Origin: Methanoregulaceae archaeon
GTDB lineage: Archaea; Halobacteriota; Methanomicrobia; Methanomicrobiales; Methanospirillaceae
DNA length: 8,252 nucleotides
Direction: 5' to 3'
NCBI GenBank assembly: GCA_025453715.1
Contig: JALOPT010000060.1
Location: 1-8,252 of the forward strand
Shown here piece by piece: positions 1 through 4,799 of the stretch. Under the pieces are notes generated by a model, which saw only the letters and a list, made by a program, of their open reading frames with translations, made no database searches and was not told where the DNA came from. Within the stretch, counting starts at the first letter, position 1. Every line of letters starts with the position of its first letter. Both the position numbers and the translations under genes were made by a program.

Positions 1-1
1 G

Positions 2-79
2 ACCGGGGTCCTCCCCGGGCTTGCAAATGCCGGGTTTTTCGAGGTCGGATCGATGATCTTCGGCATGGTCATCTTTTAG
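2..79 (+). CDS. C-terminal end of an unidentified membrane protein (partial)
   Basis: The second reading frame is open from the left edge to a TAG at 77-79 and encodes 25 residues, beginning TGVLPGLANAGFFEVG and ending MIFGMVIF. The Gly/Phe/Met/Ile-rich composition looks like the end of a transmembrane helix. The stop is followed after 26 bases by a hairpin with a short T-run, which is what the 3' end of a gene would show. The start lies outside the window and I do not recognise the family. With so few residues, chance openness of the frame cannot be excluded. Confidence 0.45.
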   Translation, partial: TGVLPGLANAGFFEVGSMIFGMVIF

Positions 80-105
80 GGTGGGATCGCGCAATTTGTT
101 GCCGG

Positions 106-133
106 CCTTGATTTCTGTAATCAAGGATGTTTT
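106..133 (+). terminator. Hairpin plus short T-run, possible terminator of the left-edge gene
   Basis: CCTTGATT (106-113) pairs perfectly with AATCAAGG (119-126) across a 5-base loop, and TTTT follows at 130-133. It lies 26 bases after the TAG at 77-79. Archaeal termination depends mainly on T-tracts, and this one is short, so the call is tentative. A second, weaker inverted repeat (TTCCGG 132-137 with CCGGAA 148-153) follows. Confidence 0.35.
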
Positions 134-233
134 CCGGGATTATACATCCGGAAGGAAAACAGGGGACCTCTGTATTCACCTGTAGCATACGAGGCTGGAA
201 TGACCGGCATAGTACAAGGTTTGAATTGAATAA

Positions 234-241
234 TTTATATA
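234..241 (+). promoter_or_regulatory. TATA box of the SnoaL-like gene; leaderless start predicted
   Basis: TTTATATA lies in an AT-rich stretch with its centre 26.5 bases before the A of the ATG at 264. Archaeal TATA boxes normally sit about 26 bases before the transcription start, so the mRNA should begin at or next to the ATG. No convincing Shine-Dalgarno sequence precedes the start. Confidence 0.6.
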
Positions 242-263
242 ACCCGGGAAACAAGGGCATACT

Positions 264-704
264 ATGGCATTATCCGAAAAGCAGGAACTGGAAATTGTTG
301 AGACGTTTGCATCCTATGCAGAAGCATACCATAAAAAAGACAAAAAAGCACTTTCACAGCTGTGTTCCCCTGAAATTATCGGATTCGGTAGTGGTCCCGA
401 TGAGGTGTTCCAGGGTAAAAAAGAACTCATGGAGGGCATTGCCCGGGACTTTAAACAGGCGAACTCTGTTCAATTCAGGATTCCGGCAATGAGTTTGAAC
501 GGTGAGGGCAGGGTGGCATGGGCGACCTGCTGGAGCGAATTTTCTGTTACTATCGGGGATAAGCAGGTCAGGATGCTTGGAAGGATGACTGCGGTCCTGA
601 AAAACACGGGGAGGACCTGGCGTTTTGAACAGATCCACTTCTCGATGCCATATGAAGGCCAGGAAACAGGGCAGTCATTCCCGGGTGTCAATCCCGGAAA
701 TTAA
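264..704 (+). CDS. SnoaL/NTF2-like (DUF4440-type) cytosolic protein
   Basis: This 146-residue protein has the pattern of the NTF2-like superfamily. It opens with an N-terminal helix that includes ETFASYAEAYHKKDKKAL (about residues 13-30), followed by a strand and turn with a GFGSGPDEVFQGKKEL segment. An FKQANSVQFRI stretch and alternating strands ending in TWRFEQIHFSMP (about 117-128) complete the cone-shaped fold. The last 15 residues are polar and probably disordered. There is no signal peptide or membrane segment, so it is probably cytosolic. Members of this family bind small hydrophobic ligands or act as isomerases or hydrolases, and the sequence does not show which substrate. The ATG at 264 is chosen because the TATA box predicts transcription starting there. 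It appears to be a single-gene unit, with a T-tract after the stop. Confidence 0.8.
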   Translation: MALSEKQELEIVETFASYAEAYHKKDKKALSQLCSPEIIGFGSGPDEVFQGKKELMEGIARDFKQANSVQFRIPAMSLNGEGRVAWATCWSEFSVTIGDKQVRMLGRMTAVLKNTGRTWRFEQIHFSMPYEGQETGQSFPGVNPGN

Positions 705-740
705 ATTCTTTAAAAAAACCATCGGCATTTAAAATCCTAT

Positions 741-780
741 CCTGGTGATTTAACCGGGTATTTTCATTCCTGATTTTTTT
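741..780 (+). terminator. Weak hairpin and seven-T tract after the SnoaL-like gene
   Basis: CCTGG at 741-745 can pair with CCGGG at 754-758 (one G-T pair), followed by a T-rich stretch that ends in seven Ts at 774-780. T-tracts are the main archaeal termination signal. It lies about 70 bases after the TAA at 702-704, so it could end that transcript. Confidence 0.4.
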
Positions 781-920
781 AGGAGGCACGGGATATTAGC
801 CTGGTGTCGGTGATGGCAAATAATCATTAATATCGTATTAGTTGTTCTCCCCCATCCTGAAACGCAACCCGAAGTGCCATTTGATCCCTAATCGTATCAT
901 CACAAGTCATATCACCATAA

Positions 921-947
921 AAATCACCCATTCGGGTGCAAAAAAAT
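921..947 (-). terminator. Intrinsic-terminator-like hairpin flanked by A/T runs
   Basis: CACCC (925-929), loop ATTC, GGGTG (934-938) is flanked by AAAAA on the left and AAAAAAA on the right. Read on the minus strand it is a GC stem followed by a T-run, like an intrinsic terminator, but no minus-strand gene is visible just to its right. It could stop antisense transcription from the archaellin side, or it may be part of a small RNA. Confidence 0.3.
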
Positions 948-958
948 GTGAAGTAAGA

Positions 959-985
959 AAAAATCAGGATGGGAAAAATCAGGAT
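959..985. repeat. Tandem 12-mer AAAAATCAGGAT, 15-base period
   Basis: Two identical 12-base copies lie at 959-970 and 974-985, separated by GGG. The first copy also shares bases with the right arm (964-973) of a 10-base inverted repeat whose left arm is at 851-860. Two closely spaced copies upstream of a surface-appendage gene could be binding sites for a regulator, but this is inference. Confidence 0.5.
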
Positions 986-1112
986 AAGGCTGCCAAGAAG
1001 GATAAATGAAATATTGAATATATCACCATGGTGCCCTATTGATGATCATTACATTAGTTGGTATCGGAGGTGCCATGCTGAAATTTCAGAATCCTCATGC
1101 AGGACCCCGGTT

Positions 1113-1120
1113 ACTATTTA
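1113..1120 (+). promoter_or_regulatory. Possible TATA box of the archaellin gene
   Basis: ACTATTTA is centred about 34 bases before the ATG at 1151, which would give a leader of roughly 8 bases. A second AT-rich candidate (ATTTAAAA, about 1136-1143) is too close to the start to act as the TATA box for that ATG. A third (GAATATAT, 1016-1023) would give a long leader. The choice is uncertain. Confidence 0.3.
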
Positions 1121-1150
1121 TCCCGTGGGATCAAGATTTAAAACCCGGTT

Positions 1151-1723
1151 ATGGTGAAATATTCTTGGGAGAATAATGCATTCACAGGCCTTGAGGCTGC
1201 ATTGGTCCTGATTGCATTTGTTGTTGTTGCCGCAGTATTTTCCTATATCATGCTTGGTGCCGGCTTTTTCAGTACGCAAAAGAGCCAGCAGGTCATCCAG
1301 GCAGGTATATCCCAGACCTCAGGAAATATTGCGGTAAAGGGGGAGATATATGGCATCGCGAATAATGATACTACCTCTGTTGAAAAAATCCAGTTTGGTA
1401 TCGGTCCGGCGATAGCAGGGACAGCGGTCGATTACTCCAGGTTGTCCCTTACCTGGAGCACGAATAATGTGACCCCGGTAAGGCTGAATTATACCCCATC
1501 TTCACCCGTGGCCGGGCAATGGACTGTCACCTCCGGTAACTCAGGATCGCCTCCTGCCTCACTGATAACCGGCGACCATATTGTGACCCTCTTAGCGTGC
1601 CCGCCAGGGCCATCCTTCCCCAATGACCGGTTTACCCTGGAATTATTCCCGGAATCAGGAGCTCCTACGGGTATTTCAAGGACGATCCCGGCAGTCATTA
1701 CACGAACGAATCTCCTTTACTGA
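1151..1723 (+). CDS. Archaellin (archaeal flagellin), FlaB family
   Basis: This encodes a 190-residue preprotein of the archaellum filament. A short leader, MVKYSWENNA, is followed by FTGLEAALVLIAFVVVAAVF, the hydrophobic helix typical of methanogen archaellins. By analogy with type IV pilins, cleavage by the prearchaellin peptidase after Ala10 would leave Phe11 as the mature N-terminus and Glu15 at the conserved +5 position. The helix continues through SYIMLGAGFFSTQKSQQVIQ (helical core to about residue 60). The rest is a beta-rich outer domain ending in the usual FTLELFP...RTIPAVITRTNLLY tail. Three N-glycosylation sequons (NDT, NVT, NYT) fit a glycosylated surface protein. Length is normal for the family. 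No other archaellum genes (flaC-J, flaK) are in the window, so this copy is isolated here and may be an accessory or minor archaellin. No clear Shine-Dalgarno sequence precedes the ATG. Confidence 0.9.
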   Translation: MVKYSWENNAFTGLEAALVLIAFVVVAAVFSYIMLGAGFFSTQKSQQVIQAGISQTSGNIAVKGEIYGIANNDTTSVEKIQFGIGPAIAGTAVDYSRLSLTWSTNNVTPVRLNYTPSSPVAGQWTVTSGNSGSPPASLITGDHIVTLLACPPGPSFPNDRFTLELFPESGAPTGISRTIPAVITRTNLLY

Positions 1724-1848
1724 TGCCAAAAGAAAAGCCGTGGAGTTTATGTTATCAGGGCTCCCAGGTTGCTGTTCTGTGTGGTTTTATTGTTGGACCG
1801 CTCGCTGCAGTCCGGACAGGGATGTTACAGTTGCCGGAAAGAAATTAA
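1723..1848 (+). CDS. Possible 41-residue small membrane ORF coupled to the archaellin
   Basis: An ATG at 1723-1725 overlaps the archaellin stop (TGATG) and opens 41 codons to a TAA at 1846-1848. The product would start MPKEKPWSLCYQG, carry a hydrophobic stretch VAVLCGFIVGPLAAV (about residues 16-30) long enough for a short membrane segment, and end LQLPERN. A stop-start overlap of this kind allows translational coupling, and no Shine-Dalgarno sequence would then be needed. I recognise no family. The frame could be open by chance, because it is short and its composition is unremarkable. Confidence 0.25.
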   Translation: MPKEKPWSLCYQGSQVAVLCGFIVGPLAAVRTGMLQLPERN

Positions 1849-1906
1849 AATCGCTGCATGGTGACGGTGGCAGCTCGTTTTGAAGGTGGGGCTGTTTCCC
1901 GAAGAA

Positions 1907-3286
1907 TTACCGGTCTGCCTTAACTGCTCCCCGGGCATATGACGCGGCGATACCGAAAAGCCCGATGATGAAAAAGACCGTAAATGCGATATTAACACTC
2001 AGTTGCAGTTCGGGATAGACATCCGGGGAGATGGGGACCGACCCGATAACCGCAGAAAACACGAGCATTGCGATAGCAAGACTGAGCATCTGGCCGATGG
2101 CCCTCATCGTGGAGACCATGCTTGATGCCAGGCCGAGGTAGCGCACCTCCACAGAACTCATAATAGCGTTGGTATTCGGTGAGGAGAAGAGGCCATATCC
2201 AAGACCGAGAATGATCTGCCCTGCGATAATGACGATAAGCGTGGTTGAATCGGAAAGGAACGCCAGGATCCCAAGGCCTGCCGTGCTGCATGCCATTCCT
2301 GCAGTGGCAAGGACCCGGGGTTCAACCCGGTCCGAGAGGTGGCCTGCAACCGGTGAGACAACCATCTGGACAACCGGCTGGGCGATGAGAATAAGCCCCG
2401 TAGTCTGTGGGTCGATCCCACGGTTGTACTGCAGGTACAGGCTGAGGAGGAACCCGACAGCAAAGACCATAGCGTAGTTAATAAGGGCTGCAATATTCGA
2501 GAAGAGAAAGACAGGACTCTTCCGGAACAAACCGATCTCTATCATTGGTACCGGTACGCGCTGCTCCCACCAGATAAACAGGGCAAGGATGACAAGGCCA
2601 AGCAGCATCCAGCATAAACCTGGATAGGAGGGCAGCAGGGTGAGGCCGTAGATACAACCAAACAGCATCACGCTGTACAGGACCGCCCCGGGTATATCGA
2701 AACGTTTTCTGTCCTCGCCTACCCATTCTCCCGGGATGTACAATGTGGTAAGCACGATTACGAGGATTGCAAGTGGTATATTGACCAGGAAGATAGCAGG
2801 CCAACCGATGTTATAGGTGAGAACGCCACCGATGAATGGTCCAAGGGAGAGTCCGGCGTACACCGTTGCAGTGATGATCCCAATAGCCCGGCCCCGTTCT
2901 CCGGGAGGGAAAACCGAAGTGACTATGGCAATTGACGTGGAAAACACCATCGCTCCACCGAGTGCCTGTATAACCCGTGCTATAATGATGGCCTGCCCTG
3001 ACCAGGCGATGGCAGCGAGGAATGAGCCTGCCCCAAACAGGATATTTCCCAGGATGAAAAACCGTTTCCTCCCGTACATGTCGGCAAGCTTCCCAAATGG
3101 GACGATACATATAGCCGCTGTTAGCAGGTATGCCGAGGTGACCCACCCCAGCGTCACGGCATCAATACTAAATGATGAACTTATGGCTGGCAGGGCAACA
3201 TTCAGGGAAGAGACGGTATACGGGACAAGGAACGATGCAAGCGAGGCAACTATTAGAAGGACCCGCTTCTCACTATCCCTGTACAT
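1907..3286 (-). CDS. MFS drug/solute exporter, DHA2 (EmrB/QacA) type, 14 TM
   Basis: This 459-residue integral membrane protein of the major facilitator superfamily probably works as a proton-driven exporter of drugs or other small molecules. About 14 hydrophobic segments are visible, the DHA2 number. The family motifs are in order: LNVALPAI in TM1 (28-35), motif A GKLADMYGRKR in the TM2-3 loop (65-75), motif B RVIQALGGAM in TM4 (104-113) and motif C GLSLGPFIGG in TM5 (145-154). A conserved WPAIFLVNIP begins TM6. The substrate cannot be read from sequence. The ATG at 3286 leaves a normal short N-terminus before TM1; no Shine-Dalgarno sequence precedes it. The gene is convergent with the archaellin and divergent from the iron-sulfur protein. 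An AT-rich element at 3380-3388 could act as TATA on this strand, giving a leader of about 70 bases. No regulator gene is adjacent. Confidence 0.92.
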   Translation of the reverse strand: MYRDSEKRVLLIVASLASFLVPYTVSSLNVALPAISSSFSIDAVTLGWVTSAYLLTAAICIVPFGKLADMYGRKRFFILGNILFGAGSFLAAIAWSGQAIIIARVIQALGGAMVFSTSIAIVTSVFPPGERGRAIGIITATVYAGLSLGPFIGGVLTYNIGWPAIFLVNIPLAILVIVLTTLYIPGEWVGEDRKRFDIPGAVLYSVMLFGCIYGLTLLPSYPGLCWMLLGLVILALFIWWEQRVPVPMIEIGLFRKSPVFLFSNIAALINYAMVFAVGFLLSLYLQYNRGIDPQTTGLILIAQPVVQMVVSPVAGHLSDRVEPRVLATAGMACSTAGLGILAFLSDSTTLIVIIAGQIILGLGYGLFSSPNTNAIMSSVEVRYLGLASSMVSTMRAIGQMLSLAIAMLVFSAVIGSVPISPDVYPELQLSVNIAFTVFFIIGLFGIAASYARGAVKADR

Positions 3287-3379
3287 GGAAGGAGATGTTG
3301 GGTACAGAGGGAGATGAGGATTTTCCCTGGCCGCTCCCTATCTGTGCTACTACAAGGCATTACCCCGTTCCCCTTAGCC

Positions 3380-3388
3380 CATATTTTA
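3380..3388 (+). promoter_or_regulatory. Possible TATA element in the divergent promoter region
   Basis: CATATTTTA is the most AT-rich element in the 151-base gap between the divergent MFS exporter and QueG-like genes. Read on the plus strand it would start transcription near 3410, about 28 bases before the ATG at 3438. On the minus strand it reads TAAAATATG and could serve the exporter. Neither start has a clear Shine-Dalgarno sequence. Confidence 0.3.
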
Positions 3389-3437
3389 CCGCTATTCTGA
3401 AATGTCCGCACATCCTTCCGGTACGTAGCTGATACCA

Positions 3438-4157
3438 ATGGACCTGGACGCACATATCAGGACACTTGCCACCTCACTCGATGCAGACTATTTCGGAATT
3501 GCTGATCTCTCATCTGCCCATGATGTTATCCTGGCCCAGGGCGGGGAACGGGTTGCCCGGTATCCCAGAGCGATAGCCATTGGCATGGTTTTACAGGACA
3601 ACATTGTCAACCTCCTGCCGGAAGATGACCCTGCAGCTGCAATCCTGTACCGTCACAACTGTTATGATGTCGTAAATAATGCCCTTGACCAGGTTGGGCT
3701 CCGGGTAGCAAACACGCTCCAGCGGGCGGGGTTCAATACGTTCCCGGTTCCGGCATCAAAGCGGACGGATGAGGATCGCATCTGCGGTATCTTCTCCCAG
3801 AAACTTGCAGCGCACCTTGCAGGACTTGGGTGGATTGGGAAGAGTTGCCTGCTTGTCACTCCTGATCATGGTCCCCGGGTCCGGTGGGTGACCGTTCTTA
3901 CCGATGCCCCGCTCCGCCCGACAGGATCACCAGTTGAAGAGCAATGTGGTGAATGCACAGCGTGTGTGGATATCTGCCCACAACAGGCTTTCACCGGAAG
4001 ACCGTTCAGCCGGTACGAGTTACGGGAGGCACGATTCGATGCAGCCGCCTGTGACCGCTATTTTAGGGAGTCAGAGAATTCCCGTGGCGTTGCAGTCTGC
4101 GGCTTATGCCTGTATGTCTGCCCATACGGGAGGAAATCCCCGCAAGCGACCCGTTAA
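3438..4157 (+). CDS. QueG-like (COG1600) protein with two 4Fe-4S clusters
   Basis: This 239-residue soluble protein belongs to the epoxyqueuosine-reductase-like family. The core hallmark LAGLGWIGKSCLLVTPDHG (128-145) leads into VRWVTVLTDAPL, as in QueG. A double-cluster ferredoxin region follows with eight cysteines: C170, C173, C176 and C180 in CGECTACVDICP, then C205 in DAAAC, and C221, C224 and C228 in CGLCLYVCP. This is the QueG cluster arrangement. Two differences matter. Where QueG has a VDT/VDS motif carrying the catalytic Asp just before LAARAGLGWIGK, this protein reads RICGIFSQK. It also ends right after the second cluster motif, with no HEAT-like tail. It may therefore be a QueG-like redox or corrinoid-binding protein with another substrate; archaea generally make archaeosine rather than queuosine. 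The start is the first ATG in a frame matching the family N-terminus. Confidence 0.8.
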   Translation: MDLDAHIRTLATSLDADYFGIADLSSAHDVILAQGGERVARYPRAIAIGMVLQDNIVNLLPEDDPAAAILYRHNCYDVVNNALDQVGLRVANTLQRAGFNTFPVPASKRTDEDRICGIFSQKLAAHLAGLGWIGKSCLLVTPDHGPRVRWVTVLTDAPLRPTGSPVEEQCGECTACVDICPQQAFTGRPFSRYELREARFDAAACDRYFRESENSRGVAVCGLCLYVCPYGRKSPQATR

Positions 4158-4210
4158 TATCCAGTATAAGCACCGTTTCGCTGATTCCGCCAAACCGCGG
4201 GGCCGGCCAT

Positions 4211-4216
4211 GAAAAA
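4211..4216 (-). terminator. T-tract after the ferritin gene
   Basis: On the minus strand, the sequence shortly after the ferritin TAA reads CAGTTCTCTTTTTCATGG, with five consecutive Ts. This fits a T-tract archaeal terminator in the 68-base gap between two convergent genes. There is no strong hairpin. Confidence 0.35.
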
Positions 4217-4225
4217 GAGAACTGA

Positions 4226-4726
4226 TTATTCCCGTTTTCCAACGTGACGATCGATGTAAATAAGGTGGCCTTGTGTGTCCCCTACCATCCTGATCTGGGC
4301 GAGTATATCAGATGCCTGCTTCTCCTCCTCTACCTGTTCCCGGACAAACCACTGGAGCATTTCGAAGGTCGCATGGTCTTTTTCCCTGATTGCCAGCTCA
4401 ACGAGTGCATTGATCATACCCGTCACCTTCTGTTCGTGAGCAAACACTTCCTCAAAGACCTTGCCGGCAGATCCCCCTCTCGCTTTCGGGGCTTCTATCG
4501 CGCTCAACTCTGCACTTCCTCCGCGTTCGCTGATGTATTTGAAGATCTTCATGGCGTGGGCACTTTCTTCTCCTGACTGGACCCTCATCCAGTGCGCAAA
4601 TCCCCCGAGATTCATGCTCTCGAAATATGACGACATCGCCAGGTACAGGTATGCCGAGTAGAACTCCCGGTTGACCTGTTTGTTGAGCGCTTCTTCGATA
4701 GCTTTTGTGATCAGGTAGTTTTTCAC
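4226..4726 (-). CDS. ftnA: Non-heme ferritin (FtnA type), iron storage
   Basis: This 166-residue protein forms one four-helix bundle of a 24-subunit ferritin cage that oxidises Fe(II) and stores Fe(III). All ferroxidase-centre ligands are present at a constant +4 offset from E. coli FtnA: Glu21, Glu54 and His57 (in GEESAH), Glu98 (in AHEQ), Gln131 and Glu134 (in REQVEEE). Tyr28 in EFYSAYLYLAM is also conserved. The protein should be cytosolic and active. The start is a GTG at 4724-4726, directly next to an AAAGGA that is too close to act as a ribosome site. A TATA box centred 26.5 bases upstream suggests a leaderless mRNA starting at the GTG. A start four codons later (CTG) would match FtnA length better but is a rare codon. 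The gene lies 73 bases downstream of the PKD-DAC gene on the same strand but seems to have its own promoter. Confidence 0.93.
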   Translation of the reverse strand: MKNYLITKAIEEALNKQVNREFYSAYLYLAMSSYFESMNLGGFAHWMRVQSGEESAHAMKIFKYISERGGSAELSAIEAPKARGGSAGKVFEEVFAHEQKVTGMINALVELAIREKDHATFEMLQWFVREQVEEEKQASDILAQIRMVGDTQGHLIYIDRHVGKRE

Positions 4727-4748
4727 TCCTTTCGGTATTGGGACTTTT

Positions 4749-4756
4749 TTATTAAA
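4749..4756 (-). promoter_or_regulatory. TATA box of the ferritin gene
   Basis: TTTAATAA on the minus strand is centred 26.5 bases before the GTG start at 4726. This is the same spacing as for the genes starting at 264 and 6362, and it predicts a leaderless transcript. Confidence 0.5.
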
Positions 4757-4765
4757 TAATAGTTA

Positions 4766-4782
4766 CGGAGTAGATCTCTCCG
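4766..4782 (-). promoter_or_regulatory. Inverted repeat upstream of the ferritin TATA box
   Basis: CGGAG (4766-4770) and CTCCG (4778-4782) flank TAGATCT. The repeat lies between the PKD-DAC stop and the ferritin TATA box. It could be a metal-regulator operator for ferritin, or an RNA hairpin ending the PKD-DAC transcript, because an AT-rich stretch follows on the minus strand. The sequence does not decide between them. Confidence 0.25.
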
Positions 4783-4799
4783 GGAAAGTCCTCCTTGTG

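Larger units (their letters stand above)
705..1150. other. 446-base intergenic region with hairpin and short repeats
   Basis: No convincing gene was found here; the frames hold only short, unremarkable ORFs. The region contains the T-tract at 774-780, an AGGAGG at 781-786 with no ORF of useful length after it, and a perfect hairpin CACCC/GGGTG at 925-938. There is also a 10-base inverted repeat, CCCATCCTGA (851-860) with TCAGGATGGG (964-973). The 12-mer AAAAATCAGGAT occurs twice with a 15-base period (959-970 and 974-985). It is AT-rich near the archaellin start. It may hold the archaellin control region or a small RNA, but neither can be shown from sequence alone. Confidence 0.5.

Noticed and set aside
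781..832. Small gene after the AGGAGG at 781-786
   Set aside because: The only nearby starts (GTG TCG GTG ATG) lead to a stop after a few codons, and spacing from the AGGAGG is too long.
806..860. C/D-box small RNA (GTGATGG near 811 and CTGA at 857-860)
   Set aside because: The C box is imperfect, no internal D' and C' boxes are visible, and flanking complementarity is absent.
1042..1176. A frame starting MIITLVGIGGAMLKFQ before the archaellin
   Set aside because: It is about 44 codons, overlaps the archaellin start in another frame, and the product after the first few residues does not look like a protein domain.
2310..2340. tRNA T-arm-like GGTTCAACCCGG
   Set aside because: It lies within the MFS coding sequence, and no cloverleaf (acceptor, D or anticodon arms) can be formed around it.
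2817..3317. Plus-strand open frame of 166 codons inside the MFS gene
   Set aside because: It is antisense to conserved MFS motifs, Arg/Pro/Thr-rich, with no promoter or recognisable domain.
4787..4793. Strong AAGGAGG on the minus strand just after the PKD-DAC stop
   Set aside because: No start codon lies at a usable distance and no ORF follows before the ferritin start.
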